Source: Sphaerisporangium album (GTDB taxonomy: Bacteria; Actinomycetota; Actinomycetes; Streptosporangiales; Streptosporangiaceae). Taken from it: DNA of 64,000 bases. Under the pieces are notes generated by a model. It worked only from the letters and a program-made list of their open reading frames with translations. It was not told where the DNA came from and did not search any database. The DNA lies in assembly GCF_003323745.1 (NCBI RefSeq), contig NZ_QOIL01000017.1:62001-126000 (forward strand), read 5' to 3'. The position numbers were made by a program, and so were the translations under genes. Positions 37,611 to 46,308 of this stretch are shown one piece after another; positions within the stretch are counted from its first letter, which is position 1; each line of letters opens with the position of its first letter.

Positions 37611-38605
37611 GGCGTTCCCCCCTGCGCCGTACCCTGACGCCGCTGCTGGCCGCGGGGCTGCTGGCCACCGGATGCGGCGCGACGGTGCGGACGGCGGCCG
37701 ACCCCGGCCCCGCGCCGGTCACCGTCACCGACTGCGGCCGTCAGGTCACCTATCCACGGCCGCAGCGGCCGGTGGCCTACGACGTCAGCGCGATCGAGAA
37801 GATGTTCGCCCTCGGCCTGGCCGGCCGGATGCGCGGCTACGTCATGAACACCCTCTTCGACAACGCCATCGCCAGGTCGCCCTGGAGCGAGGACTACAAG
37901 CGGGTGCCCCGGCTGGGCAACGGGCGGATCAGCAAGGAGATCGTGGTCGCCGCGAAGTCGGACTGGGTGATCTCCTACTGGGGCGGCGGCTTCAGCGAGG
38001 ACCGCGGGATCACGCCCGAGCTGCTCCGGCAGGTGGGCGTCCACAGCTACGTGCAGACCGAGAGCTGCTTCGGGTACGGCGACATGAAGCCGGTGCCGCC
38101 GATGGAGTCCGTCTACACCGACCTGACGAACCTCGGCAAGATCTTCGGCGTCGAGGAGCGGGCCGAGGCCCTGGTCGCCGACCTGCGCGGGCGCGTCGAC
38201 AAGCTGAAGGGTTCACGTCCGGCCGGGGCCGAGCCGCCGGGCGTGTTCGTGTACGACTCCGGCACCGACCAGCCCTACACGTCCGGGAGGTACGCCTCCC
38301 CCAGCGCCATCATCGAGGTGGCCGGGGGCCGCAACGTCATGGACACCGTTCAGAAGGGGTGGACGACCGTGGGCTGGGAGTCGGTCGTCGCCGCCAAGCC
38401 CGAGGTGATCATCATCGTGGACTACGGCGACCAGCCTCTCGCGGACAAGAAGGCCTTCCTGGAGTCCAGCCCCGCGCTGCGCTCGGTACCCGCCGTCCGC
38501 GACCACCGGTACTTCGTGCTCGACTATGGCGCCGCGGTCAGCGGCCCGCGCAACGTCACGGCGGCAGAGGAGTTCGGCGCCTACCTGCGTTCGATCGGCC
38601 GGTGA
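37607..38605 (+). CDS. Metallophore-binding lipoprotein (FepB/FhuD/BtuF class)
   Basis: 332 residues with a lipoprotein signal ending LLATGC (Cys 23), then a two-lobed periplasmic-binding fold of the PF01497 type: VTVTDCGRQVTYPRPQRPVA, a long connecting helix, and the C-lobe WTTVGWESVVAAKPEVIIIV. It captures a chelate outside the membrane and delivers it to the permease. ATG 37607 overlaps the ATPase stop. A Cys pair (CGRQV near residue 43 and ESCFGYGD near residue 148) could form a disulphide. The ligand cannot be read from sequence; cobalamin is an alternative to a siderophore. Confidence 0.92.
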   Translation: MRRSPLRRTLTPLLAAGLLATGCGATVRTAADPGPAPVTVTDCGRQVTYPRPQRPVAYDVSAIEKMFALGLAGRMRGYVMNTLFDNAIARSPWSEDYKRVPRLGNGRISKEIVVAAKSDWVISYWGGGFSEDRGITPELLRQVGVHSYVQTESCFGYGDMKPVPPMESVYTDLTNLGKIFGVEERAEALVADLRGRVDKLKGSRPAGAEPPGVFVYDSGTDQPYTSGRYASPSAIIEVAGGRNVMDTVQKGWTTVGWESVVAAKPEVIIIVDYGDQPLADKKAFLESSPALRSVPAVRDHRYFVLDYGAAVSGPRNVTAAEEFGAYLRSIGR

Positions 38606-38608
38606 GCG

Positions 38609-39526
38609 ATGTCCGCGTTGTCCGGTCTTCCCGCGGCCGCGGTCCGTGCCGGCGCGGGGACGGCCCGCACGGCCTCCGGCGTGTGCAACGGAACGCTCGG
38701 CGAGCTGTTCCAGGGACCGGTGACATACCAGGGGACGGACGCCATCGGCATCGTCTCCTTCCCGGTGGACCGCTACGCCTGGGCGTACTTCACCGAGGAC
38801 GACGGTGACGGCGACCCTCTGCCGGCGCTGCCCAAGGCGGCCCAGAGCGCGCGGCTCTTCCTGCGCCGCTACGGGCTCCGGTTGCCGCGCGGCCGCTGGA
38901 GCAGGCACAGCGAGCTCGACATCGGGGTCGGCATGGCGAGCTCCACCGCCGACATCGTGGCCACGGTCCGGTCCCTGTTCCAGTTCTTCGGCCTGCCCTA
39001 CGACCAGGACGTGATGATCGACATCCTTTCCGGGATCGAGCGCGCCGACAGCGTCTTCCTGGACGAGTTCGCCCTCTACCTCAGCGACCGCCACCGCGTG
39101 GCCGAGCGCCTCGGCGCCTCGGTGGGGTTCCACACCTGCTTCGTGGTCGAGTCAGGGCCCGTGGACACCCGCGCGGTGACGCCGCTGCTCCTAGAGCACT
39201 ACGGCGCCCACCGGGACGCCTACCAGGCGTGCCTGGACGAGGTCCTCGCCGCGTTCCGGGCCGGGGACCCCACCGGGGTGGCCCGCGCCGCGACGACCAG
39301 CGCCGCCCTGTCCCAGCGGGTGCTCCCCAAGGCCACGTACGAGGCGGTCGCCGCCGGCCGCGGCCGCTTCGGCGCGGACGGGATCTTCGTGGCCCACACC
39401 GGCGGCGTGATCGGCTACCTGTTCACCGGCCGCCTCGCCCGCAGGCGGATGGACGAGCTGTCGGCGTTCTTCCGGGACCTGGGACACCAGTGCTCGTTCG
39501 CCTGGGGCGGCTATGGCGGTGCATGA
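38609..39526 (+). CDS. GHMP-family kinase, PduX-like (possible L-threonine kinase)
   Basis: 305 residues. CNGTLGELFQGPV near residue 30 and GVGMASSTADIVATV near residue 110 form the nucleotide loop of GHMP kinases. GELxQG plus ASSTAD is the PduX pattern, where the product is O-phospho-L-threonine. VAHTGGVIGYLF near residue 265 is the C-terminal GHMP motif 3. The start lies 3 bases after the lipoprotein stop. It overlaps the PLP enzyme gene by 14 bases, so the two products are probably made together. PduX works in cobalamin side-chain synthesis, but in antibiotic clusters such a kinase activates threonine for a PLP beta-replacement, which fits the next gene better. Confidence 0.85.
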   Translation: MSALSGLPAAAVRAGAGTARTASGVCNGTLGELFQGPVTYQGTDAIGIVSFPVDRYAWAYFTEDDGDGDPLPALPKAAQSARLFLRRYGLRLPRGRWSRHSELDIGVGMASSTADIVATVRSLFQFFGLPYDQDVMIDILSGIERADSVFLDEFALYLSDRHRVAERLGASVGFHTCFVVESGPVDTRAVTPLLLEHYGAHRDAYQACLDEVLAAFRAGDPTGVARAATTSAALSQRVLPKATYEAVAAGRGRFGADGIFVAHTGGVIGYLFTGRLARRRMDELSAFFRDLGHQCSFAWGGYGGA

Positions 39527-40541
39527 GCACATCACCGACGCGCTGAAGACGCCGCAGCTAGTGCGGCTCGGCGGCAACCTCGTCGTGGCGAGGTTCGAGA
39601 CCCTGAAGATCTACTCGGCGCTCGCCGCCGTCCGCACGCTCCTGGAGCGCGGCACGGTGTCGCCGGGACAGACCCTGGTCGACAGCTCCAGCGGCATCTA
39701 CGCCACGTCCCTCGCGCTCGCCTGCCACCGGTACGGCATGCGCTGCCACATCATCGCCTCCACCACGGTGGACGCGACCGTCCGCGCCCAGCTCGACATC
39801 CTCGGCGCGACCGTGGAGCAGATGCCGCCGTCCGCGTCGCTGCGGCTCGACCAGGAGGCCCGGGTGCGCCGTGTGCGGCGGCTTCTGGCCGAACGGCCGG
39901 ACGTGCACTGGATGCGCCAGTACCACGACGACATCCACTATCTCGGGTACGAGGAGTTCGCCGGCGTGGTCGCCTCCGACCTGGGCGTGGACGCGCTGAC
40001 GGTGGTCGGCGGTGTCGGCTCGGGGGCCTCGACCGGAGGCGTGACCGAATATCTGCGCCGCGCGAACCCGGCCGTGCGGCTGGTGGGCCTGCAACCGTTC
40101 GGCAGCGTCACCTTCGGCAGCGAGACGTTCAGCGACCCCGACGCGATCATCGCCGGGATCGGCAGCTCGATCCCCTTCGACAACGTGCGCCACGAACTGT
40201 ACGACGCCATCCACTGGCTGGACTTCCGCCACGCGATGGCGGGCGCGGTGGCGCTGCTGCGCGAGCACGCGGTGTTCGCCGGCCTGTCCACCGGCGCGGC
40301 GTACCTCGTCGCCCGCTGGCTCGCCGCCCGCTCCCCGGAGCGGACCCATCTGGTGATCGGCGCCGACACCGGCCACCGGTACGTAGAGCGGGTCTTCGCC
40401 CGCCATCGCGAGGCGCTCGACCCGTCGGCGCTGAAGCCCAGGGAGATCTTCTCGCTGGACGAGCTGGAGATGCCGTGGTCGGCCATGCGCTGGGACCGGC
40501 GCGCCTATGATCCTGGGCCTGGGCAACCGCTCTCCATCTGA
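39513..40541 (+). CDS. Cysteine-synthase-fold PLP-dependent beta-substituting enzyme
   Basis: 342 residues of fold-type II PLP enzymes. The Schiff-base Lys is probably Lys32 in RFETLKIYSALAAV. DSSSGIYATSLALACHRYGM replaces the usual SGNTG substrate loop. GGVGSGASTGGVTEYL is the phosphate-binding glycine loop, and STGAAYL lies near the end. The altered loops suggest a substrate other than O-acetylserine; after a PduX-like kinase, O-phosphothreonine or O-phosphoserine is plausible. Comparable kinase/PLP pairs supply 2,3-diaminobutyrate in peptide-antibiotic clusters. The gene overlaps the kinase by 14 bases and is the last of the co-directional set. Confidence 0.85.
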   Translation: MAVHEHITDALKTPQLVRLGGNLVVARFETLKIYSALAAVRTLLERGTVSPGQTLVDSSSGIYATSLALACHRYGMRCHIIASTTVDATVRAQLDILGATVEQMPPSASLRLDQEARVRRVRRLLAERPDVHWMRQYHDDIHYLGYEEFAGVVASDLGVDALTVVGGVGSGASTGGVTEYLRRANPAVRLVGLQPFGSVTFGSETFSDPDAIIAGIGSSIPFDNVRHELYDAIHWLDFRHAMAGAVALLREHAVFAGLSTGAAYLVARWLAARSPERTHLVIGADTGHRYVERVFARHREALDPSALKPREIFSLDELEMPWSAMRWDRRAYDPGPGQPLSI

Positions 40542-40545
40542 CAGT

Positions 40546-41115
40546 ATGGCAGTCGTGTCCGCGGAAGAGCCGCTCCTACGCCTGGCACGGGCCGCCGTCT
40601 TCGCGACGGTGTGCGTCGTCGTCTCCGCGGCCGGACACGTCTTCGCGGGCGGCGGCGAGGTGGACCCCGCGGTTCTGGCGGCCGGGGCGGCGGGCGCCCT
40701 GGGGCTGGCCTACCCGCTCAGCGGACGCGAACGCGGGCCCGAGGTCGTGCTCGGCACGTCGATCGCGGCGCAGATCCTCCTGCACGAGCTGTTCACCCGC
40801 ACCTCGCAGCCGGTGGCGACCCTCCTCGGATCCCCCCACGGTCACCTCACCTTCGGCATGCTCGCCGTCCACGTCACCGTCGCGATGGTGACGGGGTGGT
40901 GGCTGTACCGCGGCGAGAGCGCGGTGTGGCTCATGCTGCGCCTGCGGGCCGCGGCTCCCCTGCCCCTGCTGCGGTGGCTGTTCGCCGCCGGCACCCGGGC
41001 CCTGCCGACGGCCCCGCCGGTCGTCCCGGCCTCCAGCCCCCAGCCGCCCCCGGCGTGGGAGATCCCTGCGGCCATCCCCCGGCGCGGACCGCCCGTACCG
41101 GCCGTCGCCGGCTGA
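40546..41115 (+). CDS. Small actinobacterial four-helix membrane protein
   Basis: About 189 residues. Four hydrophobic helices are visible (AAVFATVCVVVSAAGHVFA, AVLAAGAAGALGLAYPL, VVLGTSIAAQILLHELF, TFGMLAVHVTVAMVTGWWLY), then a Pro-rich cytoplasmic tail. His residues lie in or next to helices 1, 3 and 4. Similar genes often sit with copper-chaperone-like exported proteins in actinomycetes. Here only a sigma factor follows, 161 bases downstream. ATG 40546 is the likely start, 4 bases after the previous stop; an upstream ATG overlaps the PLP gene. Function unknown. Confidence 0.75.
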   Translation: MAVVSAEEPLLRLARAAVFATVCVVVSAAGHVFAGGGEVDPAVLAAGAAGALGLAYPLSGRERGPEVVLGTSIAAQILLHELFTRTSQPVATLLGSPHGHLTFGMLAVHVTVAMVTGWWLYRGESAVWLMLRLRAAAPLPLLRWLFAAGTRALPTAPPVVPASSPQPPPAWEIPAAIPRRGPPVPAVAG

Positions 41116-41276
41116 AGGCTTTTCCCGGCCCGGCCGGCGCACCTCGATGAGCAGGCGCTTCGCACTCCCGCGCGGCGTCGATCCGGTCATGCCCGGCGAC
41201 GGCCCGGGACCTCCCCACGGGAGACCCGCGCCGGCGGAGTGCGCCCACCCACACACCACCGCAGGGAACGATCACC

Positions 41277-41921
41277 ATGAGCTCTGTCACCAGGGAGCAC
41301 CGCACCCCGGACGACGACCGGCGGCTGACCGTGCTCGCCTTGGCCGCCCGGGAGGGAAGGCCCGCGGACATCGAGGCCTTCGCCCGCGCGATCTACCCCG
41401 ACGTCCAGCGCTTCACCACGTACCTGACCGACCCGCAGGCGGCGGAGGACCTGACCCAGGAGACCCTCGTCCGCGTCCTCGGCAGCCTGCCGCGGTTCGC
41501 CGGACGCTCCTCGGCCCGCACCTGGCTGCTGTCGATCGTCCGCCGGGTCGTGGTCGACCGCTTCCGCACCGCGGCCGTGCGTCCCGTCATCGCCGACGTG
41601 CCCGACTGGCAGCTCGCCGCCGAACGGCGCCAACTCCGCGACCTGCCCGGCGCGGAGGACGGCGTCGCCCTGGCCGACCTGCTGGACAAGGTCCCGCCCG
41701 ACCGGCGCCAGGCGTTCGTCCTCACCCAGCTCGCGGGCCTCCCCTACGCCGAGGCCGCCGACCTGATCGGCTGCCCGATCGGCACCGTCCGCTCCCGCGT
41801 GGCCCGAGCCCGCGCCCAGCTCATGGCCTCTCTCCTGGAGGCCGACGCCGCAGGGGGCACCCGGGCCACTGTGGCACCAAGTTGCCGGGCAGCTCGCTGC
41901 CTGGGTTTACCACTTTCATGA
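41277..41921 (+). CDS. ECF-type RNA polymerase sigma factor
   Basis: 214 residues. The sigma-2 region (IYPDVQRFTTYLTDPQAAEDLTQETLVRV, about 40-70) and sigma-4 region (DKVPPDRRQAFVLTQLAGLPYAEAADLIGCPIGTVRSRVARAR, about 135-180) are clear. The ATG at 41277 follows a weak upstream ribosome site. No anti-sigma gene adjoins it, although the small membrane protein upstream faces the same way. The last 20 residues (TRATVAPSCRAARCLGLPLS) look unlike a sigma tail and read through a hairpin, so the natural stop may have been lost. Confidence 0.92.
   Translation: MSSVTREHRTPDDDRRLTVLALAAREGRPADIEAFARAIYPDVQRFTTYLTDPQAAEDLTQETLVRVLGSLPRFAGRSSARTWLLSIVRRVVVDRFRTAAVRPVIADVPDWQLAAERRQLRDLPGAEDGVALADLLDKVPPDRRQAFVLTQLAGLPYAEAADLIGCPIGTVRSRVARARAQLMASLLEADAAGGTRATVAPSCRAARCLGLPLS
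41885..41904 (+). terminator. Hairpin with T-run inside sigma factor tail
   Basis: CCGGGCAG pairs with CTGCCTGG around a CTCG tetraloop and is followed by GTTTACC. It lies 17-36 bases before the sigma stop and 93 bases before the convergent gene's stop, so it could serve both directions. Confidence 0.55.
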
Positions 41922-41996
41922 TCCGGACCAATGGGTCGTGCCCAAGCCGCACCGATTTCGCGCTCGCCAGAAATAGAGGAACACATATGTGCCGCA

Positions 41997-44900
41997 CTAG
42001 CTCGCCGGGGTGAACAGCACGTCCACCCAGTAGTTCGCGCCGTTGAAGCCGGTGGCCGGGAACCCCGAGGACGTCCCGTACCGGTAGACGCCGTTGCGGC
42101 CCATCGGCCCGTTGTCCGCCAGGGCCCGCAGCGGCGGGTTGTCGTAGGGCCCGGAGGCGAAGTAGCCTCCGTCCCCCGCGTAGTTGCCGTTGGGCGCGAA
42201 GTACGAGGCCACGTAGACCTGGCCGGCGGTGACGCCGACGGGGGTGGCGAAGTTCAGCGTCTGCCAGCCCGAGGCCGTCTCGCCGGTGAACGTGCCGGTG
42301 GCCAGCAGCGTGCCGGTCGAGCTCCACAGGTTGCCCACATGGGTCCCCGTGTTGCCCGCGCCCTTGTAGAAACGGACGCCGGTTACCGTGCCGTCCATCT
42401 GCGCGGTGAACTTCACGCCCAGCTCCACCGAGCCGGAGTCGGCGTTCGACGGGGTGGCGGGGGCGGCGTTGCTCGCCCAGATGGAACACGGGCAGCTCGC
42501 CGGGCCGCCGGTGGTGAACGACCACGAGGTCGTGGTCATGCCGTTGCCGGCGTCGTCCTTGGCGCCGCTCACCGTGACCGTGTAGGTGGCACCCTGCGCC
42601 AGCGGAGCGCCGGGGGTGAAGGTGAGCAGCGTCCGCGCCTCGTTGAGCGACCGGGTCCCGGCCACGGTCTGGCCGGCGGCGTTCGTCAGGGCGATCGTCG
42701 CGGTGCCGTCCTGGATCGGCTCGCTGAACGTCGAGGTGACCGCGGTCCCGGTGGCCACGCCGATGCCGCCGTGGCCGGGCGTCTTGAGCGTGACGTACGG
42801 GGCCGTGGTGTCCGCGAGCCTGCTGAAGACCACGTCCACCCAGTAGTTGGTGGCCGACCACGAGGACGTCGGGAAGGACCGCGCGCCGTACTTGTAGACG
42901 CCGTTGCCGCCGCTCGCCGAGCTCGCGAGCGTGCGCAGCGGGGTCGCCGTCACGGCCGAGGCCAGCCCGTTGTAGGTGGCCGCGTAGTGACCGTCCGGGG
43001 CGTGGTACGACGCGACGTAGGTGGTGTCCCTGGTCACCGGCACCGGGGTCGGGAAGTACACCTCCTGCCAGCCCTGGGCCGACTCGTCGGTGAAGGTCGC
43101 GGTGGCCAGTTCCTGGCCCGCGCCGTTCCACAGCGTGCCGGTGTGGGTGCCGGTGTTCCCGGGGCCCTTGTAGAACCGGATCGCCTCGACGAAGCCGTCC
43201 ACGGCGGGCTGGAACTTCACTCCCAGCTCCAGCGAGCCGGCGTCGCCGACGGCCGGCACTTCAGGGACGGTGACGTCGGGCCACAGGGTGCAGGGGCAGA
43301 CGCCGGCCGTCCAGGTCCTCGCCGTGGTGAAGGAGAAGGTGTACGGCCGCGCCATCGTGTTACCGGCGTCGTCCTTCGCCCCGGACACCGAGACCGTGAA
43401 CCGCTCCCCCGGAGCCGGCGGCGCGGCGGGCGCGAAGGTGAGCGACGTGCGCGCGGCGTCGAGCGATGCCGTGCCCGCGACGTTCGCGTTGGTGGAGTCC
43501 TTGAGCGTGAACGTCGCCGTGCCCGCCTGGACCGGCTCGCCGAAGGTGACCTTCGGCTGGACGGTGACCGGCACGCTGGAGGAGCCGGGCACGGGCGCGG
43601 CCGCCGTCACCGCCGGCGGGAAGGTGTCGACGGTCGTGAACACCACGTCGACGTAGTAGTTCCCGCCGTTGTAGGTCTTGTCGGGGAAGCCCGCGCCCGA
43701 TCGGTAGACGCCGTTGCCGGCCGCGGCGGTGGCCGCGGGCGCGGTGAGCGGCGTGTTCACCGTGGGCCGGTAGCGGAAGAAGTTGGCGTCGGCCGCGTAC
43801 CGCCCGTTCGGCGCGTAGTACGAGGCGACGTACTCGGTGCCGGCCGCGATGTGAACCGGCGAGGGGAAGGTGAGCGTCTGCCACCCGCTCGGGGTCTCCC
43901 CGGTGAAGGTTCCCGTGGCCAGGAGGGCGCCGCCGGCCGTCCAGAGCGTCCCGGTGTGCGTGCCGGTGTTCCCGGTGCCCTTGTAGAACTTCACGCCGGT
44001 CACGTAGCCGCCAACGGCCGAGGTGAAGCGCACCCCGAGCTCCAGCGCGCTGGTGTCGTTCTCGGCGGGGTTGGCGGGCACGGTGGAGGAGGCGAAGAGG
44101 CCGCACGGGCATTCGACGGTGACGTTCCTCGACGCCTCGGCGCCGACGTTGCCGCTGTCGTCGCTCGCCCGCGCCTTGATGGTCGTCGCGCCCGCGCCCG
44201 TGACCTTCCAGGAGTAGGTCCAGGTGCCGCGGCCCGTGGCGGCGTGCCAGGTGACGCCGCCGTCGGTGGAGACCTCGACCCCGCCGACCTGGCCGCCGGT
44301 GTCGGCGGCGGCGCCGCTGACGGTGACGGTGGAGCCGCTGGCCACGGTGGTGCCCGCCGCCGGGGCGCCGATGGTCACGCTCGGCGCGGTGGTGTCGGCG
44401 GACCTGGTGGCCGCGCTCAGCCCGGCGGTGAGCGATCTGGGCTGCACGCCCATGTCGGCGAACAGGTTGACCGTCGCCTGCCTGACGCGCGTGTCGGCGA
44501 ATCCGGTCTGGCTGTAGGTGTCGTGCCCGTCGTCCAGGCCCCAGGACCACTGCACCGTTCCCGCGCCGAACACCAGCGCGCCGCTCGCCGCCCGGTACAG
44601 CGTCAGACGATGCGTGGCGCTCTTCTGCGCGACGTTGGTGCCGTGGTCGATGAGCACCTGCTCGGCCGTCGCCGTCGTGCTCGACATCGGTACCAGGCCC
44701 TTCGGCCGGAACCCGTTGTCGCCGTCCTCGTCCCACTCGTAGCCGACGAGGCCGGGGATGCTCACCGACCCCGAGACCTGCTCGGCGACGGACGTGCCGC
44801 GCCAGAAGCGCATCCTGCCGTCGGCGGCCGGCACGGTCAGCGGGATCGCGGCGCAGCCGTCGGCGGACGTGGTGCAGTTGACCGCGAAGGAGGTGCCGGT

Positions 44901-46034
44901 GAGGGCGTTCTCGGGCTTGCCGCCGTCGGCGGGAGGGCTGAACCGCGGGTCGCGCCAGGTGCCCGTCCACACGTTCGGCGCCGGGTCGATCTTGGCGTTG
45001 GCGTGCGTCTCCTTGTAGGAGACCAGCGTCCGGTAGCCGTTCTCCCAGCGGGTCTTCCAGTACACCTCGTTGCCGCTGAAGAAGGCGAGGCTCACGCCGC
45101 TGTCGCGCGCGTTCTCGAAGGCCGCGCGCTCCTCGCCCGACCAGTACTCGTCGTGCCCGACCGACAGCAGCGCCTTGTGGTTCAGCAGCGTGGACGGCGC
45201 CCGCGCGGCGTCTATGGAGGACATGTACGACACGTCGTAGCCGTTGGCCTCCAGCCAGCGCACCATCGGGTACTCGTTGGCGAACACGAAGTCGCGGCCC
45301 CATGGCGTGGACTCCCGCGTGTTGAACGGCCGGTCGTAGCTGACCTTGACCGCGCGCCCCGGCGCCGCGGCGCTGTCGCCCCGGTACAGGCTGTTCAGCA
45401 CCTTGTCCGGGTTGGCCTGCGTGGCCGTGATGTCGCCCCAGGAGTTGTACGCCTGCCAGGTGCTGTCGGAGGTCCGGAACAGCAGGTCCGAGGTACTGGC
45501 GTCGTCACGGACGACGAAGACGATGTGCGTGTCGTCGCCGGTGTCGGTGCGGGTCACGTGGGCGAAGTAGATGCCCGAGACCGCCGTCGCCGGAACGCTC
45601 CAGCTCGCGACCGTGCCCCAGGCACAGGCGACCTCGCCGGTGGTGGCGTTCGCCGGGCAGCCCGGCTGGGTGCGGGACACCGACGTGGTCGCGGGCACCG
45701 AGGTGACGAAGCGGGCGCCCTTCCCCTGGTAGTAGCCCATCCGGTAGATGTCCACCCGCAGGGCCAGGGCCGATGACCGGACCTTGAAGTTCACGGTCCC
45801 CCCGAGGCCGACGCTCATCGTGTCGCCGTAGCCCTCGACGGTGCCCTGCGGGTCGGCGTCCCACTCGCCCGGGTCGGTCCCCGTGTTCTGGTTCTCACAG
45901 GTGATCTTGTTGCCCCCCGCGTCACACGGGCCGACCGCCCGCGCGGGCGCGGCCGGCACGGCGAAGAGTGCGGCGAACGTCAACGCCACCACGATCCCCG
46001 AGAGGCGTCGGCGTGCGGCACTGCGCGATTTCAT
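41997..46034 (-). CDS. Secreted DUF4082 multidomain protein with dimethylformamidase-like N-terminal domain
   Basis: 1345 residues. A signal peptide (1-33, ending APARA) precedes an N,N-dimethylformamidase large-subunit-like domain (about 35-530; YRMGYYQGKGARFV, KVSYDRPFNTRES, SVGHDEYWS, RMRFWRGTS). An Ig-like module follows, then three copies of DUF4082, each opened by a Cys-Pro-Cys motif (ECPCGLFAS near 44110, VCPCTLWPD near 43300, SCPCSIWAS near 42490) and each with VKFYKG.GNTGTH or a close variant. SbsA-type Ig-like domains (FTVSVSGAKDDAGNTM, TYTVTVSGAKDDAGNGM) lie between the copies. ATG 46034 has GGGAG at 5 bases. Hydrolysis at the N-terminal domain and binding by the DUF4082/Ig array at the cell surface are inferred; no substrate is known. 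Confidence 0.88.
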   Translation of the reverse strand: MKSRSAARRRLSGIVVALTFAALFAVPAAPARAVGPCDAGGNKITCENQNTGTDPGEWDADPQGTVEGYGDTMSVGLGGTVNFKVRSSALALRVDIYRMGYYQGKGARFVTSVPATTSVSRTQPGCPANATTGEVACAWGTVASWSVPATAVSGIYFAHVTRTDTGDDTHIVFVVRDDASTSDLLFRTSDSTWQAYNSWGDITATQANPDKVLNSLYRGDSAAAPGRAVKVSYDRPFNTRESTPWGRDFVFANEYPMVRWLEANGYDVSYMSSIDAARAPSTLLNHKALLSVGHDEYWSGEERAAFENARDSGVSLAFFSGNEVYWKTRWENGYRTLVSYKETHANAKIDPAPNVWTGTWRDPRFSPPADGGKPENALTGTSFAVNCTTSADGCAAIPLTVPAADGRMRFWRGTSVAEQVSGSVSIPGLVGYEWDEDGDNGFRPKGLVPMSSTTATAEQVLIDHGTNVAQKSATHRLTLYRAASGALVFGAGTVQWSWGLDDGHDTYSQTGFADTRVRQATVNLFADMGVQPRSLTAGLSAATRSADTTAPSVTIGAPAAGTTVASGSTVTVSGAAADTGGQVGGVEVSTDGGVTWHAATGRGTWTYSWKVTGAGATTIKARASDDSGNVGAEASRNVTVECPCGLFASSTVPANPAENDTSALELGVRFTSAVGGYVTGVKFYKGTGNTGTHTGTLWTAGGALLATGTFTGETPSGWQTLTFPSPVHIAAGTEYVASYYAPNGRYAADANFFRYRPTVNTPLTAPAATAAAGNGVYRSGAGFPDKTYNGGNYYVDVVFTTVDTFPPAVTAAAPVPGSSSVPVTVQPKVTFGEPVQAGTATFTLKDSTNANVAGTASLDAARTSLTFAPAAPPAPGERFTVSVSGAKDDAGNTMARPYTFSFTTARTWTAGVCPCTLWPDVTVPEVPAVGDAGSLELGVKFQPAVDGFVEAIRFYKGPGNTGTHTGTLWNGAGQELATATFTDESAQGWQEVYFPTPVPVTRDTTYVASYHAPDGHYAATYNGLASAVTATPLRTLASSASGGNGVYKYGARSFPTSSWSATNYWVDVVFSRLADTTAPYVTLKTPGHGGIGVATGTAVTSTFSEPIQDGTATIALTNAAGQTVAGTRSLNEARTLLTFTPGAPLAQGATYTVTVSGAKDDAGNGMTTTSWSFTTGGPASCPCSIWASNAAPATPSNADSGSVELGVKFTAQMDGTVTGVRFYKGAGNTGTHVGNLWSSTGTLLATGTFTGETASGWQTLNFATPVGVTAGQVYVASYFAPNGNYAGDGGYFASGPYDNPPLRALADNGPMGRNGVYRYGTSSGFPATGFNGANYWVDVLFTPAS

Positions 46035-46308
46035 GAAGCTCCCACGTGATCCAGGGGGTCGGCCACCCCGTCGGGCCCAAGCCCCGGAGCGTGGTCCCAA
46101 CGAATCGACGTCCGGAAGATGATCTCGGTTTACGCCACGCCACCAACTTTCGTCACATCCGTAACTGCGATACCTGGCCGGGCAGGCGCGAGGACCGGGC
46201 CACTTTCGCCGCCAAAGACAAAAGTTTGTGCGTTCTCGGTAGAACTATCTTCACAATCAACCCAAAGCGCCGTATCTTCGGGACACTCACCGCGTCTGCG
46301 GAGGAACT
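46035..46308. promoter_or_regulatory. Divergent promoter region of the two giant secreted genes
   Basis: 274 bases with distinctly lower GC at about 46200-46280 (AAAGACAAAAGTTTGTGCG, then ACTATCTTCACAATCAACCC). Two TATCTT motifs occur near 46247 and 46273. No known operator is recognised, but shared control of both secreted proteins is likely. Confidence 0.4.

Noticed and set aside
41931..45776. 1281-codon plus-strand frame opposite the DUF4082 gene
   Set aside because: It is composed of Arg/Gly/Val/His repeats mirroring the true gene. The minus strand has a signal peptide and repeated recognised domains.
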